A stretch of 64,000 bases of DNA from Candidatus Rifleibacteriota bacterium (GTDB taxonomy: Bacteria; Muiribacteriota; Ozemobacteria; Ozemobacterales; Ozemobacteraceae), in assembly GCA_015233565.1 (NCBI GenBank), contig JADFXM010000005.1:124001-188000 (forward strand). The letters are read 5' to 3'. Of the stretch, positions 52,712 to 61,272 are shown piece by piece. The notes beneath the pieces were generated by a model. It saw only the letters and a list, made by a program, of their open reading frames with translations. It was not told where the DNA came from and did not search any database. The number at the start of each line of letters is the position of its first letter. Position 1 is the stretch's first letter. The position numbers and the translations under genes are program-made.

Positions 52712-53003
52712 ATTGTATTTTCCTTCAGGAAAAAGCGCAAAAATTATATCACAAGAGGATCTTTCAAAATTACCGAATTCTTATTTGGTCAAAAATTGGA
52801 ACTGTATGAAAGTAGCTGATCAGATTTCTTTAGAACCCTATTTAAAACAGAGATTCCAGAGAGAAGAACATAAACTATTTCTTTTTTCACTAAGATTGTC
52901 TCCTCTGCTTTCTTTTCCAAAATTATTTCAGCTAATTTGCTGTGTCCAAAAATTGATGGAATTTATATTATACAAAAAAGATTTTTCTGCCGAATAAAAA
53001 GAC

Positions 53004-53393
53004 ATGAAAAAGAACATATTATTATTTATTTGTATTCTGTTGGTATTTGGAATGGTTGGTTGTTCGAACAACTCGGGAGGAGATAATTCGACTTCTATTT
53101 CTCCCGGGGTGTTTCAAGAAGGAGTTGCTTATTGGTATGTTGCCAATTCGACAGCCAGTGGAGAGCCTTACGATTTGCATGCTTTAACAGCCATGCACAG
53201 AACTCTTCCATTTGGAACATTGGTGGAAGTTGATAATCTCGATAATGGGAGGAGTGTTGTAGTGAAAATTAACGACCGTGGGCCTTCCGATCCAAATAAG
53301 ATCATCGCTTTATCCTATGCCGCAGCAAATGAAATTGGAATCGTAGGTTCGACAACCGCAAATGTCAATCTGAAGATTGTCAAAGAAGTTTGA
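53004..53393 (+). CDS. rlpA: RlpA-like lipoprotein (double-psi beta-barrel)
   Basis: 129 residues. Lipoprotein signal with lipobox LVFGMVGC (Cys20). The double-psi domain has the RlpA signatures SGEPYDLHALTAMHRTLPFG (about 51-70) and VVVKINDRGPSDPNKII (about 85-101), including the Asp of the NDRGP motif that is catalytic in glycan-lytic RlpA. RlpA acts on denuded peptidoglycan at septa. There is no SPOR domain, so this is the short form. The first gene of a plus-strand stretch after a change of strand. No strong ribosome site is visible. Confidence 0.9.
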   Translation: MKKNILLFICILLVFGMVGCSNNSGGDNSTSISPGVFQEGVAYWYVANSTASGEPYDLHALTAMHRTLPFGTLVEVDNLDNGRSVVVKINDRGPSDPNKIIALSYAAANEIGIVGSTTANVNLKIVKEV

Positions 53394-53498
53394 AAAATTA
53401 TAAAGCAATCACGCTGTAGAAAAGCGGCAGTCAATATTCCAAGGAAGTTGCCTTTAGGATGAATTCCGGAGGGAAAACTCTTTAGAAATGAAAAAGAG

Positions 53499-54203
53499 AT
53501 GAAAAACAATCGCAAATCCGTTTCACTCTTATTTATGAGGGAATTATTTCCTGCTAATTTCATACAACACCGAAGAAACATCATTCTGGCAATTGCTTTT
53601 TTGTCACTATCGACTTCCCTGTTTTCGCAAAACCTTGATTTGGCCCATTTTGAGCAAGCCGGTCCTGCAATAGGCGCAGGAGGCCTTTCTTGCAAGTATA
53701 AGCAAGTCTCGGGGCCCCATGGCTTTGGAGGTGATTTTTTGATGTGGGGTGGTCGCTTTTTCAGTGGGGCCAGCGGTGATCCGAAGCTGGGAGCCTCAGC
53801 ATGTACCGGGGTCCTGAACGGAAATTTCCAGCGAATTGAGATGAAAATGGGAGGCCTCACAATAGAAAACGGCTTCAGGCCCGACCCGTATTTCAAATGG
53901 CGAGTTGGTTTTGGAGCTGGTTCATATAATCTAACTGACAGCCTCAATCAAAGAACAATCACCCAAGGCCAATTCGCTTATGTGGAACCGATGCTAGTTG
54001 GTGTCAGACCTTTATGGCGGAGCATAATGATAGAGGTGGGAGCAGGTTACACGTTTGTCGGAGCAACTGGCGGAATAAAACTGGAAGGACCCTGTCTGGA
54101 AGTTAACCTACTTTTCGGGAGATTTCCACCCCCATATCAAAAACCTCCCCCGGTGTTCGTTCCTCTCCCACTGATTGGCGGAACTCCAAAAGATTCGTAT
54201 TAA
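53499..54203 (+). CDS. Exported beta-barrel-like protein of unknown family
   Basis: 234 residues. Signal peptide about 27-43 (IILAIAFLSLSTSLFSQ) behind a basic leader. The mature part is a Gly/aromatic beta-rich chain (GGLSCKYKQVSG, YFKWRVGFGAGSYNL, EVGAGYTFVGATGGIKLEG) ending in a Pro-rich tail. This could be an 8-strand outer-membrane barrel or periplasmic beta domain. A minus-strand frame across the same region has no comparable features and is a shadow. I do not recognise a family. Confidence 0.6.
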   Translation: MKNNRKSVSLLFMRELFPANFIQHRRNIILAIAFLSLSTSLFSQNLDLAHFEQAGPAIGAGGLSCKYKQVSGPHGFGGDFLMWGGRFFSGASGDPKLGASACTGVLNGNFQRIEMKMGGLTIENGFRPDPYFKWRVGFGAGSYNLTDSLNQRTITQGQFAYVEPMLVGVRPLWRSIMIEVGAGYTFVGATGGIKLEGPCLEVNLLFGRFPPPYQKPPPVFVPLPLIGGTPKDSY

Positions 54204-54644
54204 TTTCAGAATTTCTGACATCGAGGGTTTAATCTGATACAATTTTTCCAAAGACAGAGAATTCTGATTCCTCTCAATATGTCTTTGGAGTTTATTTCCG
54301 GATTAATTGGTCTCAAGAAAATATCCAACCCGTAAATATAAGAAATTCCAAATTAAGTGGTTTCAGAAGCTGTTTTTCCAGGAGAAATATAGAACACGGA
54401 GTTAGGAATTTACTCTTTGTTGCTGTTAAGGCAAGTTCTGATTGACAAAGCGTGTTAAGGTATTTTTTTGTGATGGGAACACTCAACGAGTCTTCTCTTG
54501 CGAAATTGCTTATTTCAAGATGCGATCCTATGGATCGGCAAATGTTTGCAAAAAAAACATATTCACTTTCATTCTAACAGGGATAAAATGAAAATCAATG
54601 TTCATTTTAACGAGGATAAACTTAAAAGCAAATTCTTACAGCAC
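54204..54644. other. Intergenic region between convergent genes, including a hairpin
   Basis: 441 bases. It opens with a terminator-like hairpin (54248-54288), listed separately. Later, an imperfect direct repeat (CATTCTAACAGGGATAAAAT and CATTTTAACGAGGATAAACT) lies near 54570 and 54602. No gene is convincing. Confidence 0.45.
54248..54298 (+). terminator. Likely terminator after the 53499-54203 gene
   Basis: Arms CCAAAGACA (54248-54256) and TGTCTTTGG (54280-54288), with an inner GAGA/TCTC extension, followed by AGTTTATTT. It lies 45 bases past the stop. Confidence 0.55.
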
Positions 54645-55571
54645 TCAAAACAGGTGGTCAATCTTAAGGGACAATAGTCCTTCACCATGTTGAGCCTGAA
54701 TGTCAAAATTCAGTCGGGTTGTTTCAACAGCTTTGTACTGAAGACGTATTCCTGGCCCAAAGCCTACCAATCCTGCATGGAAACGAAGTTTTGGTGAAAG
54801 GTCCAGGTCTATTTTGGGCTGAGTAATTTTTCGGGCAAGCATCACCATCTTAAATAACTGTCCGCCAGGACTGAAAAAACCAGTTTGGTAATTGGGATCA
54901 TCAGTGGTTGCTTCTCCATTGGTTGACAAATTATATCCGTTGCCGGGGGAATCCATGTTCAGATTGCTATCATTTGCCGATCCAGCCCCGAACCGGCTTG
55001 CTCCCATCCCATCGGACTGGAAGCTGCTTCCACCTGAAGGATTGTATCCTCCAAACAAATTGCTGTTATTAGCGCTCCCCGACATCCCCCCACCTATTCC
55101 GGCGAACATTCCTCCACCATGATCCCCACCTGACAATCCACCGCGACCGTTACCATTTGGGCCTCCCGGATTGCCGCTTCCTTCTCGATTGGGCCTTGAC
55201 CCACCCTGAAATCCATAACCGCTGATATCTCCGCCATCTTGATCCATTGCCAGGTTAGGACGCTTCCCCGATACTCTTGGCCCTTGTTCTAAGACAAGTT
55301 TGCGAATCGAAAAAGCTTGCGGCTGAGGCATTGTCACTTTGCCGTTTGGGGGAGCAGAAGTCCAGGCGAATAAAGGCCTGGAATAGTTTAAAGAGGGTTC
55401 GGATGAATACTGTTTTCTGTGACGTGAGGGTAGTGAAACCCATTGTCCCGTACAATCAGAAGTGTTCTCTATAAGAATTTTCGGTGGGGAAATTATCGTA
55501 TCAGAAGACGCTCTCGAAACGATGAGAGACATAAATAACAACACGAATATTCCCACATTTTTCTTACACAA
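54645..55571 (-). CDS. Exported protein with a Gly/Asn/Ser-rich centre and C-terminal beta strands
   Basis: 308 residues from a TTG at 55571, chosen because AAGAAGG lies 8 bases upstream and it yields a clean signal peptide (CKKNVGIFVLLFMSLIVSRAS); the frame runs to 55688. Residues about 110-230 are low-complexity Gly/Asn/Ser/Asp. The C-terminal about 80 residues (KITQPKIDLDLSPKLRFHAG, GIRLQYKAVETTRLNFDIQ, EGLLSLKIDHLF) are amphipathic strands ending in Phe, like a small outer-membrane barrel. No family recognised. It converges with the gene at 53499. Confidence 0.55.
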   Translation of the reverse strand: MCKKNVGIFVLLFMSLIVSRASSDTIISPPKILIENTSDCTGQWVSLPSRHRKQYSSEPSLNYSRPLFAWTSAPPNGKVTMPQPQAFSIRKLVLEQGPRVSGKRPNLAMDQDGGDISGYGFQGGSRPNREGSGNPGGPNGNGRGGLSGGDHGGGMFAGIGGGMSGSANNSNLFGGYNPSGGSSFQSDGMGASRFGAGSANDSNLNMDSPGNGYNLSTNGEATTDDPNYQTGFFSPGGQLFKMVMLARKITQPKIDLDLSPKLRFHAGLVGFGPGIRLQYKAVETTRLNFDIQAQHGEGLLSLKIDHLF

Positions 55572-55688
55572 TGAAAGCACCTTCTTATCTTTTTTATACC
55601 TGTGGTATCGGAAAATTCTTAAGATGCTATAAATTAAGATTTGTAAAGAAATTTGGTAGAAGAAACAATCATTTCCGGGAAGCGCCAA

Positions 55689-56255
55689 ATGCGCATAATC
55701 TGTTTTTTCAATAGTTGACTTGGACCGTCTAAACCGAAGTTCCCGAGTGAAAAAGCCCTCTTGTTATGACCTGAAGCCAAAAAGAAGCCTTTTTTGCCTG
55801 CTTTTTCTGTCCATGTAAATTTGACGCCTGAAAATAGCATTTGAAGATGGTTTCAAGGGTTTTCCTACTGTCCAGTAAAAACCGTCTGAAAAACGCCTTA
55901 AATTCGTTTACAGATCAGGATTTCAATAGATTTTGCGTCCGGAACTTCGGTCTAAAAAGAAGATTGAAGTTGAACCTAAATACCGCAAATCTTAAGTAAG
56001 GAGGCAAAAAAATCGTTGGGACAAGGCACCTGCGTGGGGTAGAAGCTGGTCGTTGAGCGGAATCGAAACCACGAAGGAATTTGTTGCTGTCTTTTGCTGA
56101 GCAAAAATCCAGTTTTTGTTTCGGAAAATTGCAAAGAAAATCGGTAATGAAAACAGAAGGTTGAAAGTTGCTTCGAAAAAGTAATTAAACTTGACTTGGT
56201 GAACTTTCACAAAAAAACTTGAGTGACCTGAGCTTTTTGCCGATTATTGGGAGCG
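55689..56255. other. Intergenic region between divergent genes without recognised features
   Basis: About 570 bases. No convincing coding frame. Small hairpins such as TTTTGCTGAGCAAAA near 56092-56106 occur. The region about 55995-56090 is richer in G+C than its surroundings but matches no RNA family I can name. Confidence 0.45.
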
Positions 56256-57095
56256 ATGAACATCAGGCTATCAAAAAAATTTATTCTCATGCTGCTTCTT
56301 TGTCTATTTTTAAGCGGCTGCAATATGTTTGAAGCAGTTGATACAACTCTCCAAACAAAAAGTGCGGATGAGAGAATCGCCGAAGGAGAAATCGCCTTAG
56401 ACAAAGCAGATTATCTGAAAGCTGAAGAAATTTTTTCTAAACTGCAGAGGGAATATCCCAATGATAACGATGCACTTCGAGGACTTGGAGACACATTCGC
56501 CGGAATGGGCGGTTTCAACCTCTTTTCAGCGCTGAATGTGCTTCAGGATGGAAGCGGTCCTTACGACCGTACCAATGTAATTTTCAAGCTAAATACACTT
56601 CCCATACAAGAAGAAACTCTTAAAAGAGCGATATCTTTGCTCTCAACTGACATTTTCCCTTCTCAAGCTGATAGAATTACCAGAGCTTTGATTAATCTTG
56701 AACTCGTAGCCAGGTTGTTAGTGGCAAAATATGATACCAACCACAATCACAAAATTGACAATTACGATGAAATTGAGTTCTCAACCAACGACCAAACTAC
56801 TCCTGATTGGTCAACTTTAAGGAAAGACATTTTATATGGCCCGGCTTCAAGTGGAATGACTCTCGAACAGTCCTTTATGGACCTCTTTTACGGGTTCAAT
56901 GGAAAGGGAGCTTCCTGGACGTTCATTACTCCCATTACAAAACAAACTATTACCGGCCAATTCACCGAAATCAATAAAGCCACAATTCTTGCTGTCGGCG
57001 ATCTCACTCAGGAATTGAGAAAAGCTGATTCTTATTATGGCATCGATTTGGCTAGTTTTTCAACCGTTCTTAGAAATCTCGATGGAGCAGATTAA
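56256..57095 (+). CDS. TPR lipoprotein with an EF-hand-like loop
   Basis: 279 residues from the ATG at 56256. Lipobox LFLSGC places the acylated Cys near residue 21. Two TPR-like helices follow (SADERIAEGEIALDKADYLK, AEEIFSKLQREYPNDNDALRG). Near residue 168 the loop DTNHNHKIDNYDE matches the calcium-binding EF-hand/dockerin pattern DxNxNxKID..D. It is followed 52 bases later by a PorV-like outer-membrane protein and then by a glycosyltransferase, all plus strand, so they may form one operon. Specific role unknown. Confidence 0.72.
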   Translation: MNIRLSKKFILMLLLCLFLSGCNMFEAVDTTLQTKSADERIAEGEIALDKADYLKAEEIFSKLQREYPNDNDALRGLGDTFAGMGGFNLFSALNVLQDGSGPYDRTNVIFKLNTLPIQEETLKRAISLLSTDIFPSQADRITRALINLELVARLLVAKYDTNHNHKIDNYDEIEFSTNDQTTPDWSTLRKDILYGPASSGMTLEQSFMDLFYGFNGKGASWTFITPITKQTITGQFTEINKATILAVGDLTQELRKADSYYGIDLASFSTVLRNLDGAD

Positions 57096-57147
57096 TACTG
57101 GCATTGTGTTTAACGAAATAAGTTTAGGCCTTTTTTAAGAGACTCGA

Positions 57148-58278
57148 ATGATGCAATTTAGCAGAAAGTGTAAAGGGTTAAAATCCCTTGTCCTTTTAAC
57201 AACCATCATGATATTTTGTACTCGTTGGTTGGGGGCAATCTATTCTTATTCTCTGGATTATGAAACTTCCAGGACAAAAGCCATGGGGGGAGCATCTATC
57301 GGGTTATCAAATGATTATCAGGCTCTTTTTTCAAATCCCGCCGGCCTGGGATGGATAAATGACAAGTCATACGGCATTATTCAGGCTGAAGGAGAAGTTA
57401 ACAGTGACTGGCAAAAGGTGTCAAACAAACTAAATGAGCTTTCCAGCAAAGACACCCCCTGGGACCGCTCCAAAAACGACCAAATTCTTAATGAAATTTC
57501 CGGGAAAATTGGAAGAGTTGGCTTTTCAAATCTTGCGTATTATCTTGGAGCGGCTAATTTCGGCGTTGGATTCCTCTGCCAGGGCTTGACCGATTTTGAA
57601 GTAGTCAATCCCGTAACTCCCAAAATCAGAGCTTTCGAATCCCTTGATTCCGTGTTAACCGGTTCAATTGCAAGACCATTCAGAAAAAATGAAAACCTTT
57701 TCAGTGCAGACGCAGTAGGATGGTGGGGAGGAACCATGAAATTCCTGTCGCGGCGAACAGCTGACGAACAATATTTTGCAAGGGACTTTGCAGGCCTCTC
57801 CAAAAGTGATATGAGAAACAATGAAAAAGGCGGAGCAACTCTTGATTTTGACGCAGGAACAATGTGGTATTTGAAGTCTCCTTGGAGGTCTAATTTGGGG
57901 CTGCTCGTAAAAAATATCCTCGAAAGTGAGATTGATCCAGTGGTTGGTAAACTTAGACGTGAATGGGGGCTGGGAGTATCGATCAATCCACTTGAAGGTC
58001 CTCCCGGGAGAAATAAGAAACTTACTCTTGCAGCCGATTATTGGTATGACAACCCAGATTCCAGTGTCTTTTCACGATTTAGATTCGGCGGGGAAGCCCA
58101 GGTTAACCGATGGCTTGTTTTACGAGCCGGTATTCGTGGAGGATACCTTTCCGGGGGTTTTGGCGCCGATTTCAAAACTGTGAAATTGGATTTTTCAACT
58201 TATTCCGAAGAAATTGGTATCAGGCCTGGTGATAAAGAAGACCGCCGTTACACTTTGGGCTTGGGCGTGGAGTTTTGA
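57148..58278 (+). CDS. PorV/PorQ-type outer-membrane beta-barrel protein
   Basis: 376 residues. Signal peptide about 1-31. The first barrel strands carry SRTKAMGGASIGLSNDYQAL and FSNPAGLGWI, the recurrent AMGGAxxGLxxDxxALxxNPAGL signature of PorV/PorQ/FadL-like outer-membrane proteins. The C-terminus YTLGLGVEF ends in Phe as barrel proteins do. PorV in Bacteroidota is a shuttle for type IX secretion, but other family members are of unknown role, and no type IX genes are in this window. It lies between a TPR lipoprotein and a GT9 enzyme on the plus strand, adjoining the next gene at TGA-ATG. Confidence 0.8.
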   Translation: MMQFSRKCKGLKSLVLLTTIMIFCTRWLGAIYSYSLDYETSRTKAMGGASIGLSNDYQALFSNPAGLGWINDKSYGIIQAEGEVNSDWQKVSNKLNELSSKDTPWDRSKNDQILNEISGKIGRVGFSNLAYYLGAANFGVGFLCQGLTDFEVVNPVTPKIRAFESLDSVLTGSIARPFRKNENLFSADAVGWWGGTMKFLSRRTADEQYFARDFAGLSKSDMRNNEKGGATLDFDAGTMWYLKSPWRSNLGLLVKNILESEIDPVVGKLRREWGLGVSINPLEGPPGRNKKLTLAADYWYDNPDSSVFSRFRFGGEAQVNRWLVLRAGIRGGYLSGGFGADFKTVKLDFSTYSEEIGIRPGDKEDRRYTLGLGVEF

Positions 58279-59586
58279 ATGCAATCCACACTTGTAATCG
58301 GATTGAACTGGATTGGGGACGTAATAATGTCCTTTCCAGCCATTCAAAGTTTGCCTGAAGTAAATATTCTCACTCGTCCTAATTTGGCACCTCTCTATGA
58401 GCTTTGTCCCAACGTTCGGAATATCCATAAAATCGATTGGAAAAAAAATTCCTTCCTCAATTTGCATCTTATAAAAGAAGTACGAAGAAAAAAATATGAA
58501 ACAATAATTGTTCTTCCGGGGTCCTTCAGAGCCGCTTTGACATCTTTTTTATGCGGAGGAAAACAAAGGATAGGCTTCAAAACAGAATTTCGAAGTTGGA
58601 TGCTTTCCAGAACAATAGAAAAGCCGGTTGATTTCAAAAAAGTTCACGAGAGCAAGTTATACAAATATCTGTTTTTTTTGTCAGCAATGACCAACCAGGA
58701 AATTGTTGAAGTGAAGCGAAAGAATGGGTGGTCCAAACTTTTTGCAGATTGCAATTCCTTTTCCACACCTCAGCCCTCTCCAACGATTGCCCCCGAAGAG
58801 TCTGTAAAGATGGAATCCTTCGATGAACTCTCACCGCAAATAAACAAAATAAAGCAAAATACAAGTCCTGAAAGTCACTCTGAAAACCAGGAAAAAATTG
58901 GGTCTAATCAATTCACATCGCATAAAAAAGAAGACCGCCAAATTAGTTCAAATAATTCCAGGTGTTCTTGGGGTAGCAGATTAAGCAACCAAGCTGTTTC
59001 GGAGTATCAAAATGACAAAAAAAGCCTTAAAAAAGCTTCAGAAAACTGCAATGATCTGTCTGATTTATCAACCTCTCTCAAACCTCCATACGTGGTTATT
59101 GCTCCAGGAGCAGCATTTGGCCCTGCCAAAAGGTGGCCTGCGGAAAAGTTTGCCAGTCTCGCTCATTCAATTTTCGAGAATACCGGAATGACAATTGTCG
59201 CAACGGGTTCGGGCGCTGAAAAAGTCCTGACAGCAAAGGTTATTTCCCGAGTACAAAAAAACTCATTCGATCTTGGAGGGAAGACTTCCTTGCATGATCT
59301 AATCAAATTGCTTCAAGAAGCTTCTTTGCTTGTGTGCAATGATTCGGGAACGATGCATCTGGGCGCATTTTTGGGAGTGCCTACCGTTGTCGCAGTCGGC
59401 TCTACGGACATGGTTCGAACAGGGCCTCTTTCCCAAAAGGCAATTCTAGTACAAGGTTTTCCCTGTTCCCCTCCGTGTCGAAAAAAAACATGCCAAAGAA
59501 ACGATTACAGGTGCATGAACTCAATCACTCCGGAAAAAATGCTGGAAGCAGCGCTAACATTGGTAAATAAATTCAAGGGAGAGTGA
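58279..59586 (+). CDS. Glycosyltransferase family 9 (heptosyltransferase-like) with a Ser/Asn-rich insertion
   Basis: 435 residues against about 350 for WaaF. N-terminal domain LVIGLNWIGDVIMSFPAI (5-22) and the C-terminal domain VIAPGAAFGPAKRWPAEKFA (273-292), LVCNDSGTMHLGAFLGVPTVV and the closing CSPPCRKKTCQRNDYRCM agree with ADP-heptose:LPS heptosyltransferase II. Between the domains lies a hydrophilic insertion of about 110 residues (158-268), rich in Ser, Asn, Lys and Gln. The ATG immediately follows the PorV stop, with GGAG 6 bases before. It implies an LPS-like or heptosylated envelope glycan. Confidence 0.87.
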   Translation: MQSTLVIGLNWIGDVIMSFPAIQSLPEVNILTRPNLAPLYELCPNVRNIHKIDWKKNSFLNLHLIKEVRRKKYETIIVLPGSFRAALTSFLCGGKQRIGFKTEFRSWMLSRTIEKPVDFKKVHESKLYKYLFFLSAMTNQEIVEVKRKNGWSKLFADCNSFSTPQPSPTIAPEESVKMESFDELSPQINKIKQNTSPESHSENQEKIGSNQFTSHKKEDRQISSNNSRCSWGSRLSNQAVSEYQNDKKSLKKASENCNDLSDLSTSLKPPYVVIAPGAAFGPAKRWPAEKFASLAHSIFENTGMTIVATGSGAEKVLTAKVISRVQKNSFDLGGKTSLHDLIKLLQEASLLVCNDSGTMHLGAFLGVPTVVAVGSTDMVRTGPLSQKAILVQGFPCSPPCRKKTCQRNDYRCMNSITPEKMLEAALTLVNKFKGE

Positions 59587-59854
59587 GTTCAGACTTTCTG
59601 ATTCCGAATGACTTTAAATGGCACTTTTTTACCTAGAAAACATTGAAATGAAGACAAATTCTTCAACAAAAAGTGCTATTTCAATTTCCGGCAGGAAGTC
59701 GTCAAACACTGATCTATTCAAATACGGATCAGGAGATCTGGAGTTAAAGAACCTGGATAATGCTTCTACCAAGTATTTTTTAACTACCCTGGACCCTAAA
59801 CCAGCAATCGCAAGCGCTGTAGGTCTTTCCGTGCTTTGCTCTAAAATGGCAATT

Positions 59855-60772
59855 TCAGCTTTTTATTTCAAGATCACGGTGTCTGCGGGAAATCGCTACA
59901 TGCTCAGAAGTGAGTTCTTTTGCAAGAAATTCTGTTATCGCCACTGATCGATGGCGCCCACCTGTGCATCCAATGCCTATTTGGACGCGGCTTTTGGATT
60001 CCTGCAGGAACTGCGGAATCAGATATTCTATAAAGTTCTTTAGCCGGATTGAAAATTCGGAACCCATTTCCGAATGAAGGACAAATTCATAAACTCTTTG
60101 ATCCATGCCTGTCAGGTTTTTCATTTCAGGAACATAATATGGATTGGGAAGAAATCGAACATCGAAAATCATATCTGAATCTATCGGAATTCCATATTTG
60201 AAGCCAAAAGAAACCAGTATTAAGGGTAATTTTCGCATTGACGCTTCATGCTCAATGATACGCCTTATTTCGTCGTATAGGTCGTGGGGATTCATATCAG
60301 TGGTGTTAATTACAAAATCAGCGCAATTTCTAACTTCCGATAAAATGCGCCTTTCATAGTTGATATCTTCGATAATTCGGCCGCCGGAAGACAATGGATG
60401 CTTCCGCCTTGTTTCGGAAAAACGCCTTACCAACAATTCATCAGATGCTTCAAGAAAAACAATCCGGGACCTGATTCCCATTTCTTCAACGCCAGTGAGA
60501 GCTTCGAATAATGTTTCAAAAAGCTCACCACCTCTGATATCAATTACTACCGCTATTCTTGTAATTTTTCCATGGGTGTCACGCGCAATTTGAGCGAACT
60601 TAGTTAGCAACGCGGGAGGAATGTTGTCTATGCAAAAAAAACCGCTATCTTCAAAATAGTGAATTGCCTGACTCTTTCCGGCTCCGGAAAGGCCTGTGAT
60701 TACGTAGAGCTGAATGACTTCTCCGGTTTCTCGGGAAACCTTGTCCTTTTCGTTCTTTTCTGCTTCGTTCAT
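59855..60772 (-). CDS. rapZ: RapZ/YvcJ-family nucleotide-binding regulatory protein
   Basis: 305 residues. Walker A GLSGAGKS near 27-34 in VITGLSGAGKSQAIHYFEDSG, CIDNIPPALL near 47-56, a Walker B-like stretch VVIDIRGG and the C-terminal IGIGCTGGRHRSVAI block typical of RapZ. In E. coli it guides RNase E to the sRNA GlmZ and so controls glucosamine-6-phosphate synthase; elsewhere its role varies and it binds GTP/ATP. The ATG overlaps the yaaR stop as ATGA. Last gene of the tmk operon. Confidence 0.94.
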   Translation of the reverse strand: MNEAEKNEKDKVSRETGEVIQLYVITGLSGAGKSQAIHYFEDSGFFCIDNIPPALLTKFAQIARDTHGKITRIAVVIDIRGGELFETLFEALTGVEEMGIRSRIVFLEASDELLVRRFSETRRKHPLSSGGRIIEDINYERRILSEVRNCADFVINTTDMNPHDLYDEIRRIIEHEASMRKLPLILVSFGFKYGIPIDSDMIFDVRFLPNPYYVPEMKNLTGMDQRVYEFVLHSEMGSEFSIRLKNFIEYLIPQFLQESKSRVQIGIGCTGGRHRSVAITEFLAKELTSEHVAISRRHRDLEIKS

Positions 60773-61218
60773 GTTATGAGATCAATCGTAAGTCCGCGAA
60801 TGTCATCCAGACCGGCAAGTAGGGTTAGCGACTTGTCTTTTTGAAGTGTTTCCTGTGTCAAGGAAACAACATCTTTATCAAGAGTTTCAACTAACTGATA
60901 GACTTTTTGCTGTCCATCTTTAACCGATCCTGGTTCTGTTTTAATCGAAAATAGTTCTTTTTTTATTCGTCCAAGAAACTCACCAATCGCACTTTTGAAA
61001 GTTGCAAGGGTATTTTGATCCGGTGATCTGAAAAAACGATCACCATAAGCCTTTACCTGGGAAATCAAATCTTTCAAATCCCCATCAAGGAGTTTTTTCT
61101 TTGCGTCTTTAACGGTTTCAAAAAAAGCTGGACCCACTTTACTGTTAGAGACAGCTTTTCCTTTATCCGAAGTTGTCGTAGGCTCTATAGAGGGAGATTG
61201 TACTTTTAAATCAATCAT
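60769..61218 (-). CDS. yaaR: YaaR family protein (DUF327)
   Basis: 149 residues from the ATG at 61218 (a GTG at 61227 is possible). All-helical, with KLLDGDLKDLISQVKAYGDRF near 45-65 and the conserved C-terminal LLAGLDDIRGLTIDLIT, the family hallmark. YaaR usually accompanies tmk and holB in Firmicutes, as seen here with tmk two genes upstream. Molecular role is not established. It overlaps rapZ by ATGA. Confidence 0.85.
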   Translation of the reverse strand: MIDLKVQSPSIEPTTTSDKGKAVSNSKVGPAFFETVKDAKKKLLDGDLKDLISQVKAYGDRFFRSPDQNTLATFKSAIGEFLGRIKKELFSIKTEPGSVKDGQQKVYQLVETLDKDVVSLTQETLQKDKSLTLLAGLDDIRGLTIDLIT

Positions 61219-61272
61219 TTTGGGCACCGTTTATAAGAAAAAGCATTGTAGTTTTATTAGTTCGATAAATGT

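Noticed and set aside
53315..53947. 210-residue minus-strand frame overlapping rlpA and the 53499 gene
   Set aside because: No signal peptide or family motif, Pro/Lys-biased shadow composition. The plus-strand genes here have lipobox, signal peptide and RlpA motifs.
59618..59947. 109-residue plus-strand frame between the GT9 gene and rapZ
   Set aside because: It runs antisense into the conserved rapZ C-terminus, has no ribosome site and no recognisable domain.
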